From assembly GCF_958450345.1 (NCBI RefSeq), contig NC_088781.1:55382315-55446314 (forward strand): a stretch of 64,000 nucleotides of DNA. Reading direction: 5' to 3'. Under the pieces are notes generated by a model, which saw only the letters and a list, made by a program, of their open reading frames with translations, was not told the origin of the DNA and did no database searches. The translations under genes and the position numbers were made by a program. This stretch comes from Calliphora vicina. Its lineage: Eukaryota; Arthropoda; Insecta; Diptera; Calliphoridae. Positions 10,950-22,080 of this stretch are shown piece by piece (position 1 is the stretch's first letter; each line of letters starts with the position of its first letter).

Positions 10950-12200
10950 CACAGTGGTTTAGAAACATTTTTTTTGGAAATAATCTGGTATCTCGGGAAC
11001 TATTGCAGATATTGTTGTAAAATGGTTACAGCTGAGGTGTTTTCGAGTTGATTTGAATTTGTTCAGCATCCTAGATCCCTCAATGTTGGTCACCTCGGGT
11101 CTCAAATTTTTTTTAAACATTGTCAGAAATCCATTTATGATCCGAATGAGCTGTGGAATGATCCGAATGAGCAGTGGTCCATCAATATTGGTTACTTCGG
11201 GTCTCAAATTTTTAAAAAATTGCCTAAAATCCCTTTATGAATGAGCTGACATTTAAAATATAAATAGTTCTTATTTTTATTAGTTGAGAGATTATTTAGG
11301 TTTATTTATTTTTTTTTTAATTTTGCTCGATCTTTTTATGGTTTTTTAGATATGGTGGGCCTACGGAGGATCGAAATTTATTTTTAAAATATCACCTATA
11401 TTGGCAATAATATTCTAAATGAAATAAATGAAACCTAATAATAGTTATCTTCAAAGTTGGAGCAGTTAAAATTTTGTTTAAGTTTTTTCCCAAAAAAGCC
11501 CATATATGTTTTCATTTGTAGAACAAAATTTTGTTCAGGACTATATACAATTTTTATATGATCCAGAAAGGGAACTTAATGACAAAGCGAGGAAAATAAA
11601 ATTTGGTTCATATTAGCGGACATAACAACCCTCAGACAAAACCAAACTTGGCCAAATTAAAAAAAGTATTTAAGGTTTGAGTAATAAATTCTAAAAAGAA
11701 AAAGCACCAATTCTCGAAAAAGCTCCATATTTGTATAACTCTGTATGTTTCTTAAATACTTACAAAGTTTTTTTACTAGCACATGGTAAATAACGCCACA
11801 GTAGGCACTTTTATACAAAAACTCAGTTTTTGGAACACATTTTCCCTGGTTAAGGAATTTTCATATTTGAAAATATAAAATGTCAAATGTTATAATGCCA
11901 TTAATTTAAGAACATTTGAGTCTATATAAGTTCCAACTTTTGTTGTGATATCTTTAACTATTCAAATTTTACATTAATTTAAATATTATATTTTTCTTCA
12001 TGGAAAATCACCATATTACAATTTTTTTAATTTCGGCCCAAAAATTTATAAAATTATTTAATTTTACTAAAATATCAATCCTCAAGTCCTTTGGTTTTCA
12101 CCAATATCAAATACTTATATAAAATGCATTTATTTACACCTCAGCAGTTCCACAAACCTTGCCCCCTTTGAAAAGTGTGTACGATTTTTCATATATTCCA
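10950..12200 (+). mobile_element. Second copy of the 6.9 kb element interior, CACAGTG end
   Basis: It begins CACAGTGGTTTAGAAAC (10950) within a mariner relic. From about 11030 it aligns with 7540-8680 of the 6.9 kb element: 'atttatgatccgaatgagct', 'gggcctacggaggatcgaaa', 'aagttttttcccaaaaaa' and 'catggaaaatcaccat'. It is degraded, with a local duplication near 11130-11170. No matching right terminus is present: homology stops near 12200 where another mariner fragment begins. Confidence 0.6.
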
Positions 12201-12202
12201 CC

Positions 12203-12580
12203 AAAACAATGCTCTGTCACATGTTGCAAAAATTATTTATAAAGAAGTAGTTGGGAAGTTTAGCTTCACTCGCTTTATGTTAAAGAAGTAAAGCTAAACT
12301 TCTCGCATATGATGCTTTGTTGGTACAAAATACGACATTTTCGAAACAAATAAAAAAAAAAATCTTGATGTTTACGTCATAATGTCCAATAGCTAAGTGA
12401 GAGTAAATGACAGATATGCACCCTTCAAAATGACATAAAATTTATTATATGTATATCCTGCCAGACCGTGCCCCGTCTGACTATTTATTTCGATCGATGC
12501 AGAACGATCATTCTTGGATACGCTTCATGGGTTGATTCGTTCTTGGCCTCAAAAGATGATCAGTTCTACTAAATTTCCTT
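12203..12580 (+). pseudogene. Mos1-type mariner relic with inverted N-terminal piece
   Basis: Plus-strand reading gives 'NNALSHVAKIIYKE' and 'WEV' (12203-12260), resembling the mariner HDNARPHVAK block. At about 12455-12565 it resumes with YSPD-LAPSDY-LFRSMQ-type residues and 'TLHGLIRSW'. Between them, 12283-12350 read on the minus strand encodes the mariner N-terminus (SNFV-NK-HMRE-LL). The junction lies in an imperfect palindrome 'gaagtttagctt'/'aagtaaagctaaacttc' (about 12255-12303), suggesting inversion at a hairpin. Non-functional. Confidence 0.65.
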
Positions 12581-13479
12581 TTAAACCCACCCCTCGTCCA
12601 TAGAAAATTACGCACAAATCCCAATTAAATTCTAAACTAATTTAAATAATTTTCAAATAATTATGTGAAAACATTGCAATTTATTATTTGAATGTAGGTA
12701 GACATTTCCATAGTGTTTTAGCAATAACCATTCAGCAAATTAACATTTTAGCCGCAGTTTTATGGGACACAGAAAAAACAAACAAACAAATAAACAAATA
12801 TTTAATTATTTTAAAAAACCTACCAATAAATACCAGAGTATTTTAAATACAATTACGTAAAATGAACTAATTTATGGTTCGTAGACAAATTAAAACAAAA
12901 AAAAAAACAAGAATAATTTTGAAAAAAACAACTAATAAAACACAGAGAAATGTGGTAATTTGGTGAAAATTATTTTTGTGTTTTCTTTTTTTTTAGTGCT
13001 TTGCTTTCATTCGCCTGTTATTTTATTACAAATGTTATAAACATTAATTAACTAAATTAGTGTCAACGTGTAATTTAAGGATAATAAATACTAAAGGGTT
13101 TCCAAATAATTTACTTTGTTTTTTAATTATTTTAAAAGGAAATACTGCAAGCCGGCAAGCAAAGACAATAGTGCGGGGGTATTTAATTACAACAACCTGC
13201 AGTGCTTTAAATCTTTACAGGTGATTAAGTAGATTCCTTTTGTGAACAAGTTGAAAATAGAGTTGGCATATTGTTGTACTACCTCCAAATATATTGGTAA
13301 TTAAATGAATGATGAAGAAGACTAAATTTAACAAAGAGTAGTCGTAGCTGAGTTAAATCCTTGAATTTGGGCTTTAATCATCAAGGGGAGGTGGAGCCTT
13401 AAGGCGCCAAAAGTGGGGTACCTCGATGCCAATTTTTTGTTCTCAATCCGATTTACTTCAATTCTTTTGTTATTTCATT
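12581..13479. other. No gene recognised
   Basis: AT-rich (A)n/(T)n and 'aaacaaacaaataaacaaa' sequence without repeats I can assign or coding potential. Confidence 0.5.
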
Positions 13480-13700
13480 CTCATTATGGCGTCATATAAG
13501 GTTTTGTCCTCTTAAAATCACATCTCGTTGGTGTTTAGTCGTTGATGATGCTGGCCAATATCATTCTCAAAGAAATATGGACCAAAGATGCCGCCAATCA
13601 AAATTCAACATCAAGCTGTGATGCTGGATGCTCTTGGATCTATTGTCCCAAATTTTACAATTTTGGTTGTTGAAATGGGTCGAAGCGCTCGGAACATTGC
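13480..13700 (-). pseudogene. Mariner-superfamily (GYVNKQN family) relic
   Basis: Minus-strand frames give 'NNQNCKIW' (13640-13680) and 'GGIFGPYFFENDIGQ' (13530-13580), the NKQNCRIW and GGIIGPYFF blocks of the same transposase family as at 3.5-5.1 kb and 37.0-37.6 kb. Frames shift between blocks. The 93-residue minus frame ending at 13611 is only partly the transposase. Confidence 0.65.
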
Positions 13701-13827
13701 AAGAACAGAACACTCATTTTTATAAAACAATTTTCTTTTGCATGGTGATTTGGCAAAACAAATGACAGCCAATTCGAAAGATGTAGCTTCAACTATATGG
13801 TTGCTATCAACTGTCAAAGTTCGAAAG

Positions 13828-13897
13828 TCCATGTTAGCAGACCCTTTATTTATAAAACCTAACTGCTTTATAAATATAGGGTCTGCTAACATGGACT
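13828..13897. repeat. 70-bp near-perfect hairpin
   Basis: GTCCATGTTAGCAGACCCT is followed by an inverted copy AGGGTCTGCTAACATGGAC; the AT-rich inner arms (ttatttataaa / tttataaatat) also pair, leaving a ~10-nt loop. It is not obviously a MITE because no flanking duplication is clear. Confidence 0.7.
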
Positions 13898-13929
13898 TGT
13901 CTAACTAACAAAAAATATTCGAGTCCATT

Positions 13930-14580
13930 CGGTCCAAAAGTACGACCTATATTTTTAAAAAAGCGGACCAGGTATGCAAAATTTTGATATGCCTATAATT
14001 CGGAAATTATAAGTGAAAAATAGCAGACATAAAAGTCTTTGAAAACGGATGGGAAACAAAAAAAATTGCACGTGTTTAAAAATGTTAAAGTACCCTAATT
14101 TGAGCCCCCTGGAGCATATGTAGGGCCCATTTTAATTACTTAAACTCGAATACTCTTTAGCAACACCCACGTAAAATTTCATCCCGGTCAGATTTATTTC
14201 CAAAATTTCGGAAATTGAGCCTAAAATCTAATAAATCCCATTTTGGGGTATTTGATAAATCGCGAATGATTTTTATCAGCTATTAGCAAAAAACAGACTA
14301 AGGTAGGTAAAATTACTAAGTTTTAATTTCAATATCATATGTATATCTCGAAAACTATAAGATTCCATATATATAAATCAAATCAGATCGAGAACAAAAA
14401 TTTAGCATCATTTATAATTTTACATATCCCATTTTGTTGCCCTGAGTCTCCGGGCCTCGTGGTTTGTAAAAAACTCAACTACACCTCCTCAATAGCCATG
14501 TAGAATTTTATTAAAATCGTATTATCGGTTTAGAAGTTACAGATTTATTTCAAAACACGCATTGAACCCTGCTACAAGAT
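13930..14580 (+). repeat. Repeat family C (related to B), plus copy
   Basis: It matches 45.48-45.85 kb on the minus strand ('cacgtgtttaaaaatgttaa', 'agggcccattttaattactt', 'aaactcgaatact'). It contains two or three degenerate ~170-bp modules each ending in 'cagatttattt', a module also present in repeat B. Confidence 0.65.
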
Positions 14581-14689
14581 TAAAAGGTTGAAAACACACA
14601 TGTGATTTTCGGAAATTAAATACTTCCACAACGTATCTATGTATATTTGGTGGGAATTTTAGGCTAGATTAATCAGTGGACCAAATTTT

Positions 14690-14857
14690 CTTCGAAAACG
14701 ATACTGGTCAAGTAGTGATTGTTTCTGTTGCTTGAAATTTTTACATGATCATAGAGTTCATTCTGACTAATTTGGATGATATTGATGTAAACGACATGTG
14801 GTTTCAACAAGACGGTTCCCGTGAAACAATTCTATTACTGCATAAAATATTTCCTGG
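14690..14857 (+). pseudogene. Mariner-superfamily transposase fragment
   Basis: The plus frame encodes 'MIIEFILTNLDDIDVNDMWF' then 'QQDGSRETILLLHKIFPGS', matching the second catalytic aspartate block (WFQQDGA) of the GYVNKQN family. It is cut at 14857 by element T1; the continuation is not recognisable after T1. Confidence 0.7.
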
Positions 14858-14862
14858 CAGTG

Positions 14863-16377
14863 CACAGTGGTTTCCCTTATATGGAGAAGCGGTCAAAAAT
14901 CAATATCTCCAAAACTATAAAAGCTAGGGTCTTACAAATTTGTCAGCTCATACCATGTCCGAGGAACTTAAAGTTTGCAAATTTTTATGAAAAAATATTA
15001 ACAACTGTAGTCACTGTAGCCATTTGATCTTTTAAGGGTTAATTGGCTTATAGATTTATTTTAAGAATTTTTGAAATAAAGTAAGAAAATTCGTTCGTTT
15101 TAAAAAATGTTTGTAAATTTTTATTCCATTTTAGTTCATTTGAAATATACACTGAAAAAAAAACTAAATTAAAAAAGTAATGCAAAGTTATATAATGCAA
15201 TATGAGGTATTATATAATTTTTAATTTTATTAAAATAATAAATTATGTAAAATATCATACTAATATATATTAAGTATTAAGCTAATTTAAAACTCCTTGA
15301 TGTTAAAAAGATCCTATTTAAAATATCTATATTTGTAGCAATGCACGATATTTTTCGTGTATGTTGCAATCTAAACTGTATTATATCCTTATTTATCGCT
15401 TCAGCTGCTTCATCCGCTAATTCACCTATTGACAATAATACATGCTTATTCACCTCAACTCCGTGGATCAGAATATTGTGTACCGATGGAGGGTGGTAGT
15501 GACTGCCTATACAGCATATTCCTCAAACTTTACGGCATCAGTTTCAAATCCAGAATTTATAGCTTGGTGAACATGTGCCACAAATCTTTGCAAAATGTCC
15601 TTATTCCTGTTATTTTTTATGAAAGATCGACATTTTGGAAAAATCTCATAGTTCGAATTTTCAGCTTTTGGTATATATATCTACCAAAAGTACCATTTAC
15701 GCCCGAAATCGTTGCTGAATATATTGTTTTCTCTTCAAAACACTTGACTTTTCGTTCTTACTGTTGTTCTATTTTTTTTAGTTCTAATTTGTACGATAAG
15801 TGAATAAAGTACTCAAAAAATGGTATGTTGGCAAAATGCGATTTTTCGTTATTTTTCGTCGGATGTCTATGTAAATCACATTCATATGCGAAAATATGCA
15901 AAAACCCACGGCCACAATATTTTTTAATTTAAAGAGGGGTATAAAATCTACAATTTGATGTATAAGATGTTGTGGGCAGATGCGGGCCAAATAACTAAAG
16001 GTCTAAGTGAAAAAGTAGTTTTTTAAAAATGTGTGTTTTGAAAAGGTCAAAAAAGTATTCTTCAGGGATTTTTAATTTGGTAGAAAATAAGTTAAAATTT
16101 AATGTTTGTAGGGCTTTTGGATACTTCTGCTACAATATCGCGAAAAACTTTTTAGATAAATTTAAGTTTTCTTTTCTGACTATGTAAACACAATATATGA
16201 AATATAAACATAACTGCACTTTCAATGGACACAAATATTAAATCTCGCAGAAAAAACAACAAAATTTGAAAAATAGATTCATAAAATTTAGAGTATTGTC
16301 AATAAATTTGGTGAAATAAAGCTTAGAAAAAAAACATTATTGTTTTTGATTTTTGGCCTATGGGGGAAACCACTGTG
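14863..16377 (-). mobile_element. T1: Transib element
   Basis: Both ends are CACAGTGGTTTCCC (14863-14876; inverted at 16364-16377). A 5-bp target duplication CAGTG flanks it (14858-14862, 16378-16382). The left end has heptamer CACAGTG, a 23-bp spacer and TCAAAAATC, close to the RAG 23-RSS layout. The right end has CACAGTG, 14 bp and CCAAAAATC. A broken Transib transposase lies inside on the minus strand. The 1515-bp length is shorter than an autonomous Transib, so the element is internally deleted or decayed. It interrupts a mariner relic. Confidence 0.85.
15297..15790 (-). pseudogene. Transib transposase C-terminal relic (RAG1-related DDE)
   Basis: Minus-strand reading gives 'DILQRFVAHVHQAINSGF' and 'KFEEYA' (about 15610-15510), a one-base shift, then 'PPSVHNILIHGVEVNK' and 'IGELADEAAEAINKDI', and finally 'HTRKISCIATNIDILNR' to about 15297. 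These match the conserved C-terminal block of Transib transposases, in which SEEA-EARNK carries the catalytic glutamate equivalent to that of RAG1. Here the first part is LADEAAEAINK. At least one frameshift and the loss of the region holding the first two aspartates make it non-functional. Upstream (15650-15790) similarity is weak. The plus-strand 124-residue frame at 15429-15803 is a shadow of this relic. Confidence 0.75.
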
Positions 16378-16382
16378 CAGTG

Positions 16383-17963
16383 GGTGATATAGAGACGAAA
16401 CTGTTATGGAGTCTACAGGTCATACAAGTCCAAAAAGGAACTTCTAGTTAATGCAGAGTCCGCTTCTAAGAAAGGGGCACTTCGTTCTTTGCGAGAGTAT
16501 GCATGATGTAATTTCAGATAAATCTCTGTGACCAGGTATCGAGATGAGTCCAATTGTGGAATGTCTAGCCGCCTCATTAATAGATGATACACCATATAGT
16601 TTCAACAAGAGCCATGTGAGATACCTATAGCTTCAATTGTTTCAACTAGGTACGACGTACGACATCTTCCGTGCTTCTATGGCCACAACAAAATATAGAA
16701 AACCACTTTTTTATCATTGAAATTTATTGTGTAGAGTTTCCATAGTATTTATCAAGCTTTGCCAATATTTGAGTGATGAATTTTTTCCGCAAAAAATAAT
16801 GCTTAATGAGCAGACGTAATTCACTTTTTCAAATTTCTCCTCAAGTCAGTCAATGGCTGTCAAATACAAACTAAATGACGAATCTTGTTCAAATTTTGAC
16901 AGGAGTCAACTGACGATACCTGTTGACAGGAGCAGTATTGCTCTTTCAGTTAAGAATTGGCAATATTGTTTATTGTAATGTTTTTATATATGGATTAGAA
17001 GGTTCCCTTTTGAATTTATCTGTTGCAATAAGTTCTAAAAGAAAAAAACTGAGAAAGAATTTTCGCATTCGGGTTTGATTTTAAGCCATGAGAACCGCGA
17101 TTAAGCATTTATTCTCTGGTCTATTTAGGCACCAGCGTGTGGAGTTAGTAAGTGTTCTTTGGCAGTGATGGTAACTTTTAATCCGAAAAATTTAAAAACT
17201 GTTTTGTATTTCCATTTTTAAATATTTTTTCAAACCACAAAATTTACGTAAACGAAGTAACATGTTAAATATTTGACACTGATTCTGGCATGTTTATGTA
17301 ATTAATCTAGACAATTTTATTTACAGCTTTAATTCAATTGTGGTCTTCAAATTAGTTATTTACATGGCATAAAATACTTTAATTAAACAAATGTTAAAGC
17401 ATAATGAAAACTTACTCATTCACAACCAAATAGTATATGCATAATATTTGTTTTATGTTGGCAGTCCATTTAGAAGAATGAAAAATTAAGCTAAAATTGA
17501 CCAAAAAAAATCTAAATTCCATTAAAAAGTCTCATAAAAATAATATTGGATTAGCGGCGAAAACATACATTTTGATGTACGAGCATAAATGAATGTGTGG
17601 CTATGAATATTCATATGTATGACTATTATTGTGTAGCCATAAAATATGTATTATTCATATTTATATGTACATACTACTATTATATGCCTACTGAATACTT
17701 ACAACCACTTATGTTCTATTTATACACATATTTTTGTATATTTTTTTTTTGCTATTTGCATTATTTATTTTATTTCTAAATATGTAGTACATATTTATAT
17801 TTAAAATACAAATAAAAAAGGGTCAAATTGTATAAGTAAATAAATAAACATAGTTTGTATTGCTAAGTGTGGCTAAATAAAATGCCATTAAAATTTGAAA
17901 ATTTAATGGGTTTTTATATTTAAATAAATAAACAACTAATTGCCAAAAAATAACACAATAAAA
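16383..17963. other. No gene recognised
   Basis: AT-rich sequence with short A/T tracts and a TATA/ATGTAT-rich stretch near 17600-17800. The 60-residue minus frame at 16413-16595 matches nothing I recognise and lacks context, so I do not call it. Confidence 0.45.
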
Positions 17964-18290
17964 CAAGTAAGAGTGTAATATTCGTCTAAGCCGAATCTTG
18001 TATACCCACCCTCAATATGTAGTTTTGGACTTCGATGGGCACTTGAAACAGTTATGAACTGAACTGAAAAATTTCAGTAAACTAGCTCCTTTCATTTGGG
18101 TCATATCGTATTTTCAACTGACAGACAGACGGACAGCCGGACGGACATAGATAGCGTCTTAAAATATTATGAGGACCCTGAATATATAAACAAATGTTGG
18201 TCTGCGACAAATAGTTTGATGTGTTACAAACGGAATGACCAAATTAATATACCCCCATCTTATACAACATTTACGAAAGAAATTGAGATT
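17964..18290 (-). mobile_element. F1: Helentron-like repeat, family F
   Basis: Read on the minus strand it ends in hairpin ATTCGG-CTTAGA-CGAAT and '...actcttacttg'. It contains the GTCC-type core (here 'gacagacagacggacagc' on plus) followed by 'cttaaaatattatgaggacc'. A related fragment lies at 34.13-34.25 kb. The 3' hairpin plus CTTG arrangement is shared with families D and E although the sequences differ. Confidence 0.55.
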
Positions 18291-18316
18291 GTCTAAAGTT
18301 TGCTGAAAACTGTGCG

Positions 18317-18362
18317 TATGATTAATATTTATTTATTAAATTAATTAAATATTAATCATACT
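18317..18362. repeat. 46-bp palindrome GTATGATTAATATT
   Basis: GTATGATTAATATTTA pairs with TAAATATTAATCATAC. The same terminus GTATGATTAWTAWT appears at 26.22, 29.48 and 29.81 kb, suggesting a small MITE family. Confidence 0.5.
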
Positions 18363-18618
18363 TTTACAGCATAAACTGTCATAAATCACAAACTAGTTTA
18401 TGTTTCAATCCATTTATTTAGTTTTATTTATTACTCATTGCCAGTTACTAAAGAAACTCCTTAACATTTCGTGTTAAACATATTTCCATGATTTTATTAT
18501 TATGAAACACCGTAGGTAATTTATTTCTCGTTACTTTTTCGCTTCAAATGTTTAGTAAGGATATTTTTTAAATTATATTTTATTTTATTTTTTGTATTTT
18601 AATTTTTTTTTCTCTAGC

Positions 18619-18780
18619 TAAACGTTATCGTCTTCTAATATGACAGCCATTCAATTACCAGACGTGAGAAGGTCTTTCGTGCTACAGCAGCAGCAACGTT
18701 TAGTAATAAGAATATAACAACAACGACAACATCAGCTGGAGCAGCCAGAACATTCTCCACTTACAAGCAATTGAGTGAAA
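18619..18780 (+). other. Possible exon-like island after a strong 3' splice signal
   Basis: A long pyrimidine-rich tract ends in 'ttttttttctctag' at about 18618, followed by GC-richer sequence. A frame running YDSHSITRREKVFRATA... stays open for ~75 codons from 18640 but starts just after a stop codon and has no methionine; a short MTAIQLPDVRRSF frame starts at 18639. CAG/CAA repeats may explain the openness. I do not claim a gene; at best a 5' UTR exon. Confidence 0.2.
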
Positions 18781-18799
18781 TTGATGTTAATCGTATTTA

Positions 18800-19900
18800 T
18801 TGCAATATATTTATATTCTTTTTACGCCAACTTCTCTTTCAATTCTATTCCATCGTTTTGCTATGATTTCTTTTGGCTGCCTGCCTGTCTGTCTCTCGTG
18901 TGTGTGTGAGGATTACAGAACCGGAGTTAGTTGATTTAAATACGATAGTCGTACCAGGACTAAGGTAAAACTTCCAGTTCTGATTTCGAATGGGTGCATT
19001 GCTGCATTTCCTACTTCAATGCATGTCTGGTTGTGGTCATATAAATTTGACTCCAATGAAATACAATACAACTTACACGATCTAAGTTGCTAATTGTGTT
19101 CACCGAAACGTGAAAGTAAACGGCCAGGAAATTAAGAATTCATTGCAGTTTTATCTAGATTTTTAGGGTAATCATGAGCCAATAAACTCAGAACATCCAT
19201 CAGAAACTAATTTGCAAATTAAGTTTAGGAACCAGGTGCAAAGAGGTGAAGAGTGCCTTAGGCGATTGTTGCCGGTTTAGGTGTAAAAAACAATAGTTAT
19301 GATACGATTTTATTGAAAAACTTATGAAAAAGAACTAATAAAAAATATTTCGAATAGTTCGGGCGACTAAAAGTTAGTAAAACTTTGATTTAAAAAAAAA
19401 AATATATATAAAAATGACACTCAACATTTCACGTGCTAAAATTATGTCTCACTTGTTAAGAGCATAATTTAAATTTAAAAAAAAAAAATATAATTCCTTT
19501 TTGAGAAAATTGGTGTTTTGTTTACAAATTGAGACTTTTTGATTGGAAAAGAATAGCGACCCTATAATTCTGAAAGAGCATGTTGAGTATATAATTTTTG
19601 TAGAATAAACTTATAGTCCAGCTGGTCTGAATTTTTTTTACAGTGGGTCAAAGTTTTTATTTTTTGATTGAAGGGAAAAAAAGTTGTATGTTAATGTCTG
19701 AGAGAATTCTTATTGACAGAGTTATATCGTGGAATTTTATGGGGTTAATTTTTGTGGAATATCCTAACCCTATAGCTTTCGAAAAAATAAAAAAAGTCCT
19801 TTAAAACAGGACATTTTAGGATTAAAATATTCTACGGAAATTTTTGACAGAAAATTTCAGTGGGGGTCACCAAAGATACCAAAGTTGCAAATAAAGCTCT
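18800..19900. other. No gene; partial low-copy AT-rich sequence
   Basis: GT-repeat near 18895-18910, otherwise AT-rich. From about 19500 onward it may be a very decayed outer part of the 6.9 kb-type element ('cagtgggggtcaccaaagat' near 19860), but I cannot align it firmly. Confidence 0.35.
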
Positions 19901-19929
19901 TTACGGTTAATTAGAAAAATTACACAAAT

Positions 19930-20210
19930 TACACAAAAAAAAAATCATTTTATGTTCCGAATGATCTGAAATTTAAAATAAAAATATTCCAAAAAACATA
20001 TGTAAGTTAACTCTTTTAGTTCAACAGATATTTAGGTTTATTATTTTTTTTTTTTTATTTTGCTCGATTTTTTTTTTCGTGTTTGCCTACGGAAGGTCGA
20101 ATTTTTTTGGAATATCAGCTATATTCTGTAATAAAATAAAAACAACTTGCTAACAGTTATTTCGTCCCAATAAAAATACATAAATTTGGTAAAATTATAA
20201 TTTTAATTAA
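19930..20210 (+). repeat. Third fragment of the 6.9 kb element interior
   Basis: It aligns with 7610-7900 and 11130-11450: 'attttatgttccgaatgatc', 'ttcaacagatatttaggttt', 'gcctacggaaggtcgaa' and 'tagttatttcgtccc' (as 'cagttatttcgtccca'). It is decayed and bounded by unrelated sequence. Confidence 0.6.
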
Positions 20211-20479
20211 AATTTTGGTAATTTTCGGATCAAAAATCTGTGACTTTTGAATGGATAAGGATTTTTGTAAGATTTTTTTATTGAATAGCTGGGAGACTTT
20301 AAGCTTTAATATGTATTTTTAATCACCGACCGATTTTAAACAATTATGGTGAGGCAATGAATTAATCTTTTAAAAATGTCTGCATAATTCATGAAATTAT
20401 GTAAGTCTTTATAAAAAGTTTCGCATTTTTATATTTCTTTTTTCATAATTTTTCAAATTCTACAATAGTTATTTTAATT

Positions 20480-20855
20480 TTTATACCTTACACCACCATA
20501 GTGGGGAGGGTATATACAAAATTCATATTACCAAATTTTATCACGATCGGTCCATAATTAGTCATAGCTCCCATATAGACCTGCTTCCGAAAATCACTTT
20601 AACGTGCAAAAATCGCTTAAAAATGTTGGTATACTCACAAAATTCAACATAGTAGACTTTCATATAGACACAAATCAAACGAACTAATTTCATGGTGATC
20701 GGTCCATAATTGGTCATAGCCCCCATATAAGGCCCACTTCCAAAACTCACTCAAAAATATAAATTATTGAAATTTTAAATGAAAAATGTTTTTGCTCTTT
20801 TACTTAGTGTAGGGTATTATATGGTCGGGCTTGACCGACCATACTTTCTTACTTG
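20480..20855 (+). mobile_element. E1: Helentron-like repeat, family E (core deleted)
   Basis: 5' hairpin 'taccttacaccaccatagtg' with 'ggggagggtata', then a jump directly to the distal 'cacgatcggtccataattag' units, and 3' end with perfect hairpin TGGTCGG-GCTTGA-CCGACCA followed by 'tactttcttacttg'. The GTCC microsatellite core present in E3, E5, E6 and E7 is missing. Minus-strand frames here are shadows. Confidence 0.7.
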
Positions 20856-21009
20856 TTTTTCTATGAAAACATATTTTTTGCACTTTGATAATTTAAAGAT
20901 AATTTTATATAGACAATGAGGCATTACTTGTTAAAATCGGTTTACAATTGCAAAAGTTATTAAACTTTTTCGAAAAAATTTCGAACAAATTTACCTTGTA
21001 AATTAAAAA

Positions 21010-21965
21010 TTACTAGCATAACCCGGTGCACTTCGCTACCCCTACCCTAGTAAAATTAAAACATATGAATGATTTCTGATACAACCTAACTACGTGCAAT
21101 GGTACGACATTAACACATGCAAAATATAACTAACTAATTTGGTATGGGAGATACCACTCCACTGTTCTGATCCCACCCATTTTTAAATATTATGTGTAAA
21201 AAAATAACTCATATCAAGCTTTACTTTAACTTTCCTTTATAAGGGAGGTGTCATTTCTACTACGCCGATCACTCTTAGCTAAACTTCGTACAGGGATCAG
21301 GAATACATTCGTTTTTAGCTAACCTCCGTAGAATGGTAATAAATTTATTGATACGGTGTTTAAATATTTTTAGAATTATAGTTCTCGAGATATTCAAAAT
21401 TAATTATTTACATTGTGCCATGACCACTACTGCAATCCCGACCATTTTCAGACAATCTCTGTAAAATGGTAAGAGAGCTATGCGGACAAAGTTTGAATAA
21501 CCTTGCAATTATTAATTTATATGAAAGGTGACTCACCTCCTTTTCCGACCCCTCCCATTTTGGTTCCCCAGATATTCGAAATCAGTATTTACTCTGTATG
21601 GGAGGTGCTACGCCCTCTAATCCAATTCCGTCTATATTCAGATAACCTCCGCTCAGTAATAAGGAATTAATTTGTAAAAAGTTTAAACACTTTTACAATT
21701 ATAGTTCTACAGATATTCGAAATTAATTATTTACTTTGTATAGGGCCACGCCCACTATTCCAATCCCGAACAATTTCAGCGAAACTATGCAAAATTATAA
21801 ATGAGGCATTTAGACTAAGTTTGGAGAATCTTCAATTATAGTTCACAAAATATTTATAAATAACTATTTAATTTGAATGGGAGGTGATTCACCATTTGTT
21901 CCAACACGTCCCATTTTTTATTAAACTTCATGCCGTGATAAGAAATTGATTCGTATGAAGTATTT
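21010..21965. repeat. Degenerate tandem repeat array
   Basis: It begins with 'actagcataacccggtgcac', like the repeat head at 63.14 kb. Units with 'cagatattcgaaat', 'tatttactttgtat' and 'tgggaggtg' recur at about 21380, 21562, 21704 and 21841, at 137-182 bp spacing and moderate identity. No coding potential. Confidence 0.55.
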
Positions 21966-21969
21966 ACCC

Positions 21970-22080
21970 CCATGTGCATAAAAAGTTTTTAAATTTGTCA
22001 AAAGTTTATAAAACATATTTTGAATGGAAATTTTGTTTTATAAACCTTTGATAAATTTAAAAATTCTTTATGCATATGGG
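21970..22080. repeat. ~110-bp inverted repeat
   Basis: 'catgtgcataaaaagttttt' with 'aaatttgtcaaaagtttata' pairs with an inverted copy ending 'aaaaattctttatgcatatg'. It is probably a tiny hairpin MITE. Confidence 0.65.

Noticed and set aside
15429..15803. 124-residue plus-strand frame
   Set aside because: It is antisense to the Transib C-terminal relic, whose conserved motifs read on the minus strand.
21010..21965. CRISPR-like or satellite array
   Set aside because: Units are 137-182 bp, degenerate and without unique spacers; eukaryotic context. Treated as a decayed tandem repeat.
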